Below are positions 9,608 to 19,090 of a DNA stretch of 39,869 nucleotides, one piece after another. The notes under the pieces were generated by a model that was not told the DNA's origin, made no database searches, and saw nothing but the letters and a program-made list of their open reading frames with translations. Where the stretch lies: NCBI GenBank assembly GCA_021782315.1, contig JAJXVG010000007.1:1-39869 (forward strand), written 5' to 3'. The stretch comes from Pseudomonadota bacterium. GTDB taxonomy: Bacteria > Pseudomonadota > Gammaproteobacteria > Burkholderiales > Rhodocyclaceae. The position numbers and the translations under genes were made by a program. Numbering within the stretch: position 1 is the first letter of the stretch; every line of letters starts with the position of its first letter.

Positions 9608-12600
9608 TCCCCAGCCCATTGACCAAGCTCCAAGACATCATGACCATCGACGTGCGCAGCCTGCCGCCACACGCCACGCTCCGGGATGCCGCCCGGCTGA
9701 TGTCCGAAGAACATATCTCCAGCCTGCTCGTCATGATCGACGGCAAGGCCCTTGGCATCATCACCGAAAGCAACGTCCTCCGCGCCCTGCACACCCGCAC
9801 ACCGAGCGACATTCGCCTCGACGCCATCATGTCGCACCCCCTGATCACGGCGCCCGGAGAACTCGACCTGCTCAGCGCACGCCACCTGGTGGACCACCAC
9901 GGCATACGTCACCTCGTCGTCTCGACCCCGTCCGGCACCATCGAGGGCATCGTCAGCGATACCGATTTCCGCATGCACCTCGGCGTCGCCGCCTTCCATC
10001 ACCTGCAGACGCTGGAAGGCGTCATGGACCGCAAGATTCCGCAGCTTTCGCCGGAAGCGACGCTCGGGGAAGGTATTGCCTGCATGGTCAAGAATTCCGC
10101 GGACTACCTGATCGTCTGCGACAAGGAAAGGCCGCTCGGCATCATCACCGAGCGCGACATCCCTCGACTGGTCAATGCTTTCCCGCAACCGCACGGCATC
10201 GCCCTGCGGAAAACCATGAGCTCGCCGCTACGCACCGTCAACATCACCGCGCCGGTCGCAACGGCCCTGGAGGCAATGAACCGCTTCCGCATGCGACACA
10301 TGGCCGTCATCAACAATGAAGGCCAGGTCGTCGGTGTCGTCAGCCAGCGCCGCCTTTTCGAGCAACTGGCCCTGGAACGCCTGGAAAATGCCCTGCTGCA
10401 AGCCCGCCAGGAGCGTGACCGCCTGCGCCTGGAAACCCAACTGCAACTCGCTCTGGGCGTCGGCGGCGCGGGTAGCTGGGAATACCAGCACGACCTCGAC
10501 CGCCAGATACTCAGCAAAGGTCTGCTCGAACTCCTCGGATGCAATGCAGACGATGCTCCGGGCACGAGAGCCGACTGGGAAGAGAGAATCCACCCGGACG
10601 ACCGACAACTGCTGAGCGAGGAGGTTAACGGAGAAGCCGGGTCGAATACGGAATTTCGGGTGGTCGAGTACCGAATCCGCCATAGCGACGGGCACTGGTT
10701 GTGGGTGGAGGAACGCAGCTGCGTCACCGAATGCGCGCCCGACGGCAGCAAGAAGATCACCGCCGGCATACTCAACGACATCACCGAACGCCAACTGACC
10801 CGGCAGCAGATCACCCGCCAGAATCGAGCCCTGCGACTGATGAGCTGCGTCGCCCAGACCCTCGTCCGCTACACCGACGAAAAGGTGATGCTGGCCGAGA
10901 TATGCACGGTCGCCATCGACGTCGGCGGCTATCTGGCGGCCTGGGTCGGGGAAATTTCACACGACACCGGCAGGCATGTCATTCCCATCGCGGAATCGGG
11001 GCTTGCCGAAAACTACCTGAGCAGCATCGACATTTCGCTGGAAAATGTGCCAAACGGCCAGGGTCCGACCGGGCGCGCCATCCGCTCGGGCGTGCCGGCT
11101 GTCGTCAGCGACATAGCAAGCGATTCCTCCTTCGAACCCTGGCGAGCGGCGGCACTGGCGCTGGGTTTTCATTCCTCGATCTCGCTGCCGCTCCGGGTAG
11201 ATAGCCAGATTATCGGCGCCCTGACACTCTACTCGGCAAAGATCGCCCCCTTCGACGACGACGAACTCGCGCTGCTTGCCAACCTGGCCGGCGAACTCGG
11301 TCTCGGCCTGAGCATGCAGCGCTCCCGCCGAACCCTGGCCCAGAGCGAGGAAATGCTGTTGCAGGCACAACAGCTGGCACGACTTGGCCACTTCACTTTC
11401 GATCCGGCGACCGATACGCTGAGCGGCTCGCCCATGCACAATGAAATATTCGGTATCGATCCGGGTGAAAAGATCGATACCGAAGGCTGGCGAACCATGA
11501 TCCACCCGGAAGACCGGGACCGCATGAGCAGCTATTCGCGCGATCACGTATTTCGCGGCGGCCAGCCCTTCGACAACGAATATCGACTGATTCGCCGCAA
11601 TGACAGGCAGGTACGCTGGATTCACACGGTCGGCCAATTGCTTTACGGCAATGACGGCCGGGTCAGCCGCCTCTTCGGCACCAGCCAGGACATCACCGAG
11701 CGCAAGCACTTCGAGCAACGCCTGAGCCAAAGTGAAACCGACCTCAAGGAAGCGCAGGCCGTCGCCCACCTTGGCAGTTGGAAACTGGATATCGCCACCG
11801 ACGAACTCAAGCTGAGCGACGAGATCTTCAACATCTTCAGCCTGGAACGGGACAAGCCGCTGAAAATGGCGAGTTTCCACGCATGCATTCACCCTGACGA
11901 CCGCGACCGCGTCCTGGGCGACTGGGAGGCCGCGCTGCGCGGCCGGGGCTACGACAGCGAACATCGTATTTATGCCGGTCGAGGGGTTCGTTGGGTACGC
12001 GAGCAGGCGCACGTGCACTTCGACCCGTCCGCTCGTCCAATCTTTGTGGTCGGTACCGTGCAGGACGTGACCGAAAGACACGAATCCGAAGAGCAATTGC
12101 GCAAACTGTCGCTGGCCATCGAACAAACGCCGCACGGCATCGTCATCACCAACACCCGTGCCGAAATCGAATATGTCAATGAGGCTTTCGTCCGCAATAC
12201 CGGTTACGGCCGCGACGAGGTGATCGGGGTCAACCCCAGGATCATGGCCTCCAATCAGACGGCAAGGGACACCTACACCGCCATGTGGTCGACACTCAAG
12301 CGCGGCGAAACCTGGCGAGGGGAATTCATCAACCGGCGCAAGGATGGTTCCATCTTCACCGAATTTGCGATCATTTCCCCCGTCCGCCAGGCGGACGGAC
12401 AGATCACGCACTACCTGGCCATCAAGGAAGACGTCAGCGAAAAAAAGCGTACTCAATCCGAGTTGGACAATTACCGCCATCATCTTGAAACCGTGGTCGC
12501 CGAGCGGACCGAACAACTGATCCACGCCAAGGAAGAGGCTGAATCGGCGAGTCGGGCCAAGAGCGCCTTCCTGGCCAACATGAGCCATGAAATCAGGACG

Positions 12601-14322
12601 CCGATGAATGCGATTATCGGTCTCACCCACCTCGCCCAGCGCAGCGCCGCCGACCTCGAACAACGCGAGCGCCTGAGCAAGGTGGCCGATGCCGCACAGC
12701 ATCTGATGGCCATCATCAACGACGTGCTCGACATTTCGAAAATCGAAGCCGACAAGCTACAACTTGAAAACACCGATTTCTCGCTCTCCCGCATCTGCGC
12801 CACCGCCTGCGAACTGGTTGCCTCGCGCGCCGAGACGAAACATCTGCCCATTCGCTGCCAATTCGATCCGGCTCTGCCGGCCATGCTGCGCGGAGCCCCC
12901 TTGCGCATCCAGCAGATACTGCTCAATTTCCTGTCGAACGCCATCAAATTCACCGAGCGCGGCATGATCGACCTCAAGGCTCGCCTTATCGAACAGGAGG
13001 CCGGCCGGGTCCTTATTCGCTGCGAAGTGACCGATACCGGTATCGGCATTGCGCCGCGCGAAAAAAGCAGGCTCTTCCTCCCCTTCGAGCAGGGCGATGC
13101 CTCGATCACCCGGCGCTATGGCGGAACAGGCCTGGGGTTGGCCATCAGCCGTCGACTGGCCGAAGCCATGCACGGCACGACCGGCGTCGACAGCACGCCC
13201 GGCCAGGGCAGTACCTTCTGGTTCACCGCCCAACTGACCCAGGCGACATCCGGCGAACAACGCGCACAAACCGGCATCAGCCCACCGGCAAGCCACCGGG
13301 TCGGCGCCCACATCCTCCTGGCCGAGGACAACGACATCAACGCGGAAGTCGCCGGCGACCTGCTGCGTCATGCCGGATTCAAAGTCGACCTGGCCAGGGA
13401 CGGTAGCGAAGCGTTCGCCATGGCAAAACGTCTGCACTACGACCTGGTCCTCATGGACATGCAAATGCCGATCATGGACGGACTTGAAGCCACCCGACAA
13501 ATTCGCACCCTGCCAGGCTGGGGGAAGACGCCCATCCTGGCCATGACCGCCAATGCCTTCGACGAGGACAGGGACACCTGCCTGGCGGCCGGCATGAACG
13601 ACCACGTCGCCAAGCCCGTCGCCCCCCATGTGCTCTATGCGGCGCTCGCCCGCTGGCTCCCTGTCACCCCGATCAGCCAGCCGTCGACCAGTGACAACAA
13701 CAAGGCTGCCAAGATGCTGTCCGGGGTGGTCGGACTCAACAGCCAGTTCGGCCTGCAATCGGTACGCGGTCGAATGGAGAGCTATCTTCGCCTGCTCGCC
13801 AAGTTTTCGGAAAACCATATCGACGATTTCGCCCGCATCCGGGGCAATCTTGCCGACGGCCGCCAGGAAGAGGCCCGTCGCTATGCCCATACACTGAAAG
13901 GCGTATCGGCCACTCTCGGTGCCGTCCTCATCAACGGCATCGCGGCGGAACTCGAACTGGCCATCAAGGAGAACTGGGAAATATCGGCAATCGAACCGCT
14001 GATCGAACTCGCGGAAAATGCCTACGCTTCACTGCGGGAACAGTTGGCCGGTCTCGTTCAGACACCTGCCGCCAGTGAAAAGATCAGTAACGACATCGCG
14101 ACCGCAGCCTTGCTCGAACGCCTGCGGCGCGAACTGCAACAAGGTGAAATCAGCGTTCAGGAACTGGTTCGCCGGCAGGCGAATACCCTGCAGAAAGTGC
14201 TGGGCAACCACCACCGGGAGTTCGAAGAACTGGTCTCCGCTTTCGATTTCGAAGGCGCCCTGGCCTTCCTCAACTACGTCAGCCAGCAACTCCCGCAGAC
14301 CGGAGAGCAGGCGCCCGGCTAA
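9604..14322 (+). CDS. Giant hybrid sensor histidine kinase: four CBS motifs, PAS, GAF, three PAS, HisKA, HATPase, REC, HPt
   Basis: The ORF is open from 9064, but an ATG at 9604 overlaps the upstream TGA (ATGA) and begins the recognisable protein [43 protein letters not shown]... H-box [13 protein letters not shown], HATPase [30 protein letters not shown]...[13 protein letters not shown], HPt [12 protein letters not shown]. Confidence 0.92.
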   Translation: MIPSPLTKLQDIMTIDVRSLPPHATLRDAARLMSEEHISSLLVMIDGKALGIITESNVLRALHTRTPSDIRLDAIMSHPLITAPGELDLLSARHLVDHHGIRHLVVSTPSGTIEGIVSDTDFRMHLGVAAFHHLQTLEGVMDRKIPQLSPEATLGEGIACMVKNSADYLIVCDKERPLGIITERDIPRLVNAFPQPHGIALRKTMSSPLRTVNITAPVATALEAMNRFRMRHMAVINNEGQVVGVVSQRRLFEQLALERLENALLQARQERDRLRLETQLQLALGVGGAGSWEYQHDLDRQILSKGLLELLGCNADDAPGTRADWEERIHPDDRQLLSEEVNGEAGSNTEFRVVEYRIRHSDGHWLWVEERSCVTECAPDGSKKITAGILNDITERQLTRQQITRQNRALRLMSCVAQTLVRYTDEKVMLAEICTVAIDVGGYLAAWVGEISHDTGRHVIPIAESGLAENYLSSIDISLENVPNGQGPTGRAIRSGVPAVVSDIASDSSFEPWRAAALALGFHSSISLPLRVDSQIIGALTLYSAKIAPFDDDELALLANLAGELGLGLSMQRSRRTLAQSEEMLLQAQQLARLGHFTFDPATDTLSGSPMHNEIFGIDPGEKIDTEGWRTMIHPEDRDRMSSYSRDHVFRGGQPFDNEYRLIRRNDRQVRWIHTVGQLLYGNDGRVSRLFGTSQDITERKHFEQRLSQSETDLKEAQAVAHLGSWKLDIATDELKLSDEIFNIFSLERDKPLKMASFHACIHPDDRDRVLGDWEAALRGRGYDSEHRIYAGRGVRWVREQAHVHFDPSARPIFVVGTVQDVTERHESEEQLRKLSLAIEQTPHGIVITNTRAEIEYVNEAFVRNTGYGRDEVIGVNPRIMASNQTARDTYTAMWSTLKRGETWRGEFINRRKDGSIFTEFAIISPVRQADGQITHYLAIKEDVSEKKRTQSELDNYRHHLETVVAERTEQLIHAKEEAESASRAKSAFLANMSHEIRTPMNAIIGLTHLAQRSAADLEQRERLSKVADAAQHLMAIINDVLDISKIEADKLQLENTDFSLSRICATACELVASRAETKHLPIRCQFDPALPAMLRGAPLRIQQILLNFLSNAIKFTERGMIDLKARLIEQEAGRVLIRCEVTDTGIGIAPREKSRLFLPFEQGDASITRRYGGTGLGLAISRRLAEAMHGTTGVDSTPGQGSTFWFTAQLTQATSGEQRAQTGISPPASHRVGAHILLAEDNDINAEVAGDLLRHAGFKVDLARDGSEAFAMAKRLHYDLVLMDMQMPIMDGLEATRQIRTLPGWGKTPILAMTANAFDEDRDTCLAAGMNDHVAKPVAPHVLYAALARWLPVTPISQPSTSDNNKAAKMLSGVVGLNSQFGLQSVRGRMESYLRLLAKFSENHIDDFARIRGNLADGRQEEARRYAHTLKGVSATLGAVLINGIAAELELAIKENWEISAIEPLIELAENAYASLREQLAGLVQTPAASEKISNDIATAALLERLRRELQQGEISVQELVRRQANTLQKVLGNHHREFEELVSAFDFEGALAFLNYVSQQLPQTGEQAPG

Positions 14323-15545
14323 TCCAGCCAGCGGCCGACCCCGAGTCCGGCCGCCCGGCCACTGGCCAGGCAGGCCGTCAGCAGATACCCGCCGGTCGGC
14401 GCTTCCCAGTCGAGCATTTCACCTGCAAGGAAAAGCCCGGGCTGCTGTTTGAGCATGAGGTTTTCGTCCAGCCCCGCAAAGACGACGCCGCCCGCCGTGC
14501 TGATCGCTTCATCCAGGGGGCGGGTCGCCGTCACCGGCAGCGGCAGGGCCTTGATGGCGGCCGCCAGACCTGCCGCGTTGTTCAAGGCCTCGGGTCGGAG
14601 AAATTCGCGCAGCAAACCGGCCTTGACGCCTTCGATCCCGGCATGGCGACGCAGATGGTTGGCCAGCGAATCGCGACCGCGCGGCCGGGCAAGATCGGCG
14701 GTCAATCGCTCCAGGCTGCGCCCCGGCGCCAGATCCAGGATAAGGGCGGCCCTGCCGTCGCCGGCCAGCCTGTCGCGCAGGGACGCCGCCAGGGCGTAGA
14801 CCAGGCCGCCTTCGATACCGGTTGCCGTAATATTGAATTCACCCTTTTTCGCCGGCCGGTCGCTGTTTCCCCGGCCGTCGCATTTGGCGCTGACGGCCTT
14901 GACCGCTGCGCCGGCGAAGCGCTCGCTGAAATAAGGACTCCAGGCGACATCGAAACCGCAGTTGGCCGGTTTGAGCGGCGCCACGCATATATCCCGGGCG
15001 GCCAGCAAAGGCACCCAGGCGCCGTCCGAGCCGAGCTTGGCCCAACTGCCCCCGCCCAGGGCCAGGATCGTCGCCGCGGCCGCCACCTCGATTTCACCGG
15101 CCGGCGTGGCAAAGCGCAGGCAACCGTCGGTCGACCACCCCAGCCAGCGATGGCGGACATGAAATTTCACTCCCTGGCCGCGCAGGCGATGCAGCCAGGC
15201 GCGCAACAACGGCGCCGCCTTCATTTCCCTGGGGAAAATCCGGCCCGAGGTGCCAACGAAAGTTTCGATGCCCAGTCCATGTATCCACTCGCGCACCTCG
15301 GCCGGCCCGAAGGCGGCGATCAACGGGGCGAGCTGCCCGGCACGTTCGCCGTAGCGGCCGATGAAATCGACCAGCGGTTCGGCATGGGTAATGTTCATGC
15401 CACCCTTGCCGGCCATCAGAAATTTGCGGCCGACCGAGGGCATGCCGTCGAAAACCTCGATTTCGGTCCGCCCGGTCGCGGCCAGTGCTTCGGCGGCCAT
15501 CAGACCGGCCGGTCCACCGCCGACGATGACAACGGACCGGTTCAT
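14319..15545 (-). CDS. NAD(P)/FAD-dependent oxidoreductase, HI0933/BaiN-like (TIGR03862-type) flavoprotein
   Basis: ORF is open from 16070, but homology-bearing sequence starts at ATG 15545: [57 protein letters not shown]...; ends [31 protein letters not shown]. Start overlaps upstream TGA (ATGA). Confidence 0.88.
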   Translation of the reverse strand: MNRSVVIVGGGPAGLMAAEALAATGRTEIEVFDGMPSVGRKFLMAGKGGMNITHAEPLVDFIGRYGERAGQLAPLIAAFGPAEVREWIHGLGIETFVGTSGRIFPREMKAAPLLRAWLHRLRGQGVKFHVRHRWLGWSTDGCLRFATPAGEIEVAAAATILALGGGSWAKLGSDGAWVPLLAARDICVAPLKPANCGFDVAWSPYFSERFAGAAVKAVSAKCDGRGNSDRPAKKGEFNITATGIEGGLVYALAASLRDRLAGDGRAALILDLAPGRSLERLTADLARPRGRDSLANHLRRHAGIEGVKAGLLREFLRPEALNNAAGLAAAIKALPLPVTATRPLDEAISTAGGVVFAGLDENLMLKQQPGLFLAGEMLDWEAPTGGYLLTACLASGRAAGLGVGRWLD

Positions 15546-16498
15546 TCGCCGTCGGCGCCCGGGTCGGAAGGCTCTTCGGGAAAAGCCTCCTCGTCTAGCG
15601 GAACGACGGTCACGGCAACCTCGGGCTCCGTGCCGCCACCGCCGAGTATGATGCCGCGCAGCGGGGAAATATCGGAAAAGTCGCGGCCGAAGGCGAGCGT
15701 GATGTGTTCGGTCTCCGGCAACAGGTCGTTGGTCGGGTCGAAATCCACCCAGTCGCTCAACTCCCCCTGGCTGCCCGGGGCATAGACCGAAACCCAGGCA
15801 TGCGAAGCGTCGGCGCCGATCAGGCGGGGCTTGCCCGGCGGTGGCCGGGTCAGCAGGTAGCCGCTGACGTAGCGGGCGGCCAAGCCCAGGGCACGCAGGC
15901 AGGCGATCATCAGGTGGGCGAAATCCTGGCAGACGCCGCGCTTGCTTTCGAGCACCTCGAGAACCGGCGTCGACACCGTGGTAGCCTCGGGGTCGAAGGT
16001 GAATTCGCGGAAAATCTTGGCCATCAAGGCCTGCGCCCCGAGCAGCACCGGCCGGCCGGGCGGAAAGCAATCGGCGGCGTAATCGGCCAGTTCGTGTTTG
16101 ACGCGAACGTGCGGACTTTCAAACAGAAAGCGTGTCGCGTCCAGATCCTCCGGCAGGGGATCGGTCGCGTCGTAGGCCAGGCGGTCGCGTACCAGCTCCC
16201 ATGGCAGCGAGTCATCGAGATCCTTCGGCCGGTGCGGCATGACGGCCACCGTCATCAGCGAGCGGATGAACAACATGTCGTGCGGTGCATGGAAAGCCAC
16301 CCAGGTCACCGGGTTGCCGAAGGGATCGCGCCCATCGCGTCGCCAGGTCGGCGCCGGTTCGATTTCTATACGCTGCTCCTCGACCTGCTGCCAGTCGAGA
16401 ATCCGCGGCGAAAGGTGAAGCTGCTGCTGCGACAACGAAACCGGGCTGCCGTAGTCGTAGCGCGTTTCGTGCAGCACGCGGTAGCGGACGGGTTCCAT
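15542..16498 (-). CDS. Transglutaminase-like family protein (N-terminal bacterial TGase region + core)
   Basis: MEPVRYRVLHETRYDYGSPVSLSQQQLHLSPR...; core Cys/His/Asp: SKRGVCQDFAHLMIACLRALGLAARYVSGYL ... DASHAWVSVYAPG...WVDFDPTND. Confidence 0.93.
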   Translation of the reverse strand: MEPVRYRVLHETRYDYGSPVSLSQQQLHLSPRILDWQQVEEQRIEIEPAPTWRRDGRDPFGNPVTWVAFHAPHDMLFIRSLMTVAVMPHRPKDLDDSLPWELVRDRLAYDATDPLPEDLDATRFLFESPHVRVKHELADYAADCFPPGRPVLLGAQALMAKIFREFTFDPEATTVSTPVLEVLESKRGVCQDFAHLMIACLRALGLAARYVSGYLLTRPPPGKPRLIGADASHAWVSVYAPGSQGELSDWVDFDPTNDLLPETEHITLAFGRDFSDISPLRGIILGGGGTEPEVAVTVVPLDEEAFPEEPSDPGADGE

Positions 16499-16500
16499 GC

Positions 16501-19020
16501 TCAGACCGCCATGGTCTGCCGGCTGACATCGCCGACATGGGTGAAGTAGCGCCGGCCCAGCGACTCCGACAGGCGCACGGCGGCGGCGTTCAACGCCTCA
16601 AGCCGGGCGGCCAGATCGTCGCATGGCGGCGAATCGACAGTGTGGTCGAAGTCGACATTTTCCAAACTGGCAAGATCGAACTGGCGCAGAGCTTCCAGCG
16701 CGTCGGCCAGATCCCCTTCGAAATCCGCCTCCAGTTCGCGGGCCATGCGTTCGAGATAGCGCATCAGCACGCTGGCCTGGAAGACGACGCCGTGCGGGTT
16801 GCTGTCGTCAAAGACCAGCAGGTCGACGACCGGCAGCAGTTCCGGCTGGCGGGAGTAGCGCGAACGGTAGGTGATGATCGAATCCGACAATTCGAGCAGC
16901 CATTCGAGGGAACCGCCACAGCGCGAGGACGGCATGCGCAGGAAGTGGGCGAGGGTCATGGCCAGAAAGGAGAGGCGTTCCAGGCGACGACCGACGATCA
17001 GGAAACGCCAGCCATCGTCGCGCGTCATGTTATCCATGGCGAAACCGGTCAACGACGACGAAACGCCAAGGACGCGGTCGAGGAAAGCGATGGCTTCGGT
17101 CAGCGTCGGGTGCACCTTGAGCGCGGCCTGCTGATCGCGCTGCAGGCGGTTCAGGGAATGCCAGTGATCGAGCGACAGACGTTCGCGGACATGGGTCGCC
17201 GACCACATCAGGCTGCGGATGTTGCCGGCCAGTCCGCCGGCTTGCCCGGGGTCGTAAATGGCTTCGAGCAATTCGTGTTCGCTGCCCTCGCGGATCTCCG
17301 TGTTCTCGCCGATTTCCGGCAGAACGCCGAGCCGGCGTGCCAGTTCCATCGCCCAGACCACCACCGGCGTCTTCTGGCCGCCGCCGATGACGACCCGGGA
17401 CAGGGCGACACGCAGCATGCGGGCACTGTCGTCGAAACGCTCGGAATAGCGACCGAGCCAGAACAGGTTCTCGACCACCCGCGAACTCAGGTTGGCGCCG
17501 GCGCGTACCAGGTCGCGCACGCCGACCGACGGTTTGAGCAGTGAAAACTGGCTGACCGGGCCGTTGGTCTGTACCCAGGCATCCTTCGAGGCGCCGCCGC
17601 GCTGCATCGAGATAATGCGCGTATTGGCTCCGGTCGCCACCCGGGCCAGGCCGCCCGGCATCACCGAGTAACCGTCCGGCGTCGTCACCGCGTAGGCGCG
17701 CAGGCCGACCGGGCGGGCCAGCAGGCGATGTTCGTGCACCCGGCTCCAGGTCGGCGCCTGCGACAGATTGACCATTTCCTGGGCAACGTAGGCATGCGGC
17801 CTGGCTTCGATCCGGCGCAGCATGTCGGCCCGCGCCTCCCCCTTCAGTTCCTTGCCGAAGACCGGGTCCATCATCTGGGTCGGATAGGCCGGCTTGATGA
17901 CCAGATCGTCGAAATTTTCCCTGACGTAGTCGAGGGCCGGCTTTTCGCCGCACCACCAGGTCGCCACCGAGGGCATGAGCAGTTCTTCGCCGAGCAGGCG
18001 TCGGCAGACGGCCGGCAAGAAGCCCATCAGGGCGCCGGACGCGAGGAGACCGCTGCCCAGCGCATTGGCGATGACGACACGACCGGCCCGCGCCACGTTG
18101 ACCAGGCCGGGGATGCCGAGCGCCGATTCGCCGCGCAGTTCGAGCGGGTCGCAGTAGGCGTCGTCCTGGCGACGCAGGATGACGTGGACCCGCTTGAGGC
18201 CGCGCAGGGTCTTCAGATAGACGGTATCGCCGCGGACGGTCAGGTCCTGTCCCTCGACCAGCGGAAAACCGAGGTAGCGGGCCAGGTAGGCATGCTCGAA
18301 ATAGGTTTCGTTGTACGGCCCGGGCGTGAGCAGCACCATGTGTGGCTGCTCGTCGCCTTCGACCGGCGCCAGCGCGGTCAGGCCGTCGAGCTGATCGCGA
18401 AAGAAATCGGCCACGTGCTGGACGCGGAGATCGCGGAACATTTCCGGAAAAACGCGCGAGACGATCAAGCGGTTCTCCAGGGCATAACCCGCCCCGGATG
18501 GCGCCTGCGTGCGATCGGCGATGACCCACCAGCGACCGTTCGGCGAACGCGCCAGATCGACCGCATAATGATGCAGCCAGACCTCGCCCGGCGGTTTGAT
18601 GCCGCGGCAGGGCCAAAGGTAGCCATGCTGACCATAGACCAGGGCTGGCGGCAGCAGGCCCTCGGCGAGCAGTGTCTGGCCACCGTAGAGATCGGCCAGG
18701 ATGGCATTGAGCAAGGCGGCACGCTGGGCGACGGCGGCCGACACCTCGGCCCATTCGTCGGGCGGAATGATCAGCGGCAGCGGATCGAGGGCCCACGGCC
18801 GGTCCGCCCCGTTCGGGTCGGCGTAGACGTTATAGGTGACACCGTTTTCCTGGATGCGTTGTTCGGCGAAATCGAGGCGCTGGCGCATTTCGCCCGGCGC
18901 CAGGGTATCAATGTGATTCAGGAACTGTTTCCAGTGCGGGCGTACGGCTCCCCCCACCGCCAACATTTCGTCGTATCGGCGGGGGCTTTGCGAATAGATT
19001 GCGAGGAGTGTGCGGGCCAT
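16501..19020 (-). CDS. Fusion: circularly permuted type-2 ATP-grasp (DUF404/DUF407) + alpha-E domain (DUF403)
   Basis: 839 aa; N-terminal 'YDEMLAVGGAVRPHWKQFLNHI...', 'VLLTPGPYNETYFEHAYLARYLGFPLVEGQDLTVRGDTVYLKTLRGLKRVHVILRRQDD', C-terminal 'VVENLFWLGRYSERFDDSARMLRVALSR' alpha-E signature. Confidence 0.92.
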   Translation of the reverse strand: MARTLLAIYSQSPRRYDEMLAVGGAVRPHWKQFLNHIDTLAPGEMRQRLDFAEQRIQENGVTYNVYADPNGADRPWALDPLPLIIPPDEWAEVSAAVAQRAALLNAILADLYGGQTLLAEGLLPPALVYGQHGYLWPCRGIKPPGEVWLHHYAVDLARSPNGRWWVIADRTQAPSGAGYALENRLIVSRVFPEMFRDLRVQHVADFFRDQLDGLTALAPVEGDEQPHMVLLTPGPYNETYFEHAYLARYLGFPLVEGQDLTVRGDTVYLKTLRGLKRVHVILRRQDDAYCDPLELRGESALGIPGLVNVARAGRVVIANALGSGLLASGALMGFLPAVCRRLLGEELLMPSVATWWCGEKPALDYVRENFDDLVIKPAYPTQMMDPVFGKELKGEARADMLRRIEARPHAYVAQEMVNLSQAPTWSRVHEHRLLARPVGLRAYAVTTPDGYSVMPGGLARVATGANTRIISMQRGGASKDAWVQTNGPVSQFSLLKPSVGVRDLVRAGANLSSRVVENLFWLGRYSERFDDSARMLRVALSRVVIGGGQKTPVVVWAMELARRLGVLPEIGENTEIREGSEHELLEAIYDPGQAGGLAGNIRSLMWSATHVRERLSLDHWHSLNRLQRDQQAALKVHPTLTEAIAFLDRVLGVSSSLTGFAMDNMTRDDGWRFLIVGRRLERLSFLAMTLAHFLRMPSSRCGGSLEWLLELSDSIITYRSRYSRQPELLPVVDLLVFDDSNPHGVVFQASVLMRYLERMARELEADFEGDLADALEALRQFDLASLENVDFDHTVDSPPCDDLAARLEALNAAAVRLSESLGRRYFTHVGDVSRQTMAV

Positions 19021-19023
19021 GGA

Positions 19024-19054
19024 ATAAAAAGAAACAGGCCGATCCCCGGCCTGT
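19024..19054 (-). terminator. Terminator-like hairpin plus U-tract between the DUF2126/TGase gene and the ATP-grasp/alpha-E gene
   Basis: Minus strand: ACAGGCCG-GGGAT-CGGCCTGT-TTCTTTTTATTCC, then ATG (19020). 8-bp stem, 5-nt loop, T-rich tail. Confidence 0.7.
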
Positions 19055-19090
19055 CTTGCGGTCTATCGCCGAAAAATGCGATTTTCCAAG

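Noticed and set aside
10957-12702. 581-aa minus-strand ORF antisense to the CBS/PAS kinase
   Set aside because: Same reason: antisense shadow of a well-supported CDS with GC-rich codon bias.
15546-16070. N-terminal extension of the flavoprotein ORF
   Set aside because: Out-of-frame overlap with the transglutaminase CDS. The Rossmann motif [14 protein letters not shown] starts at 15545.
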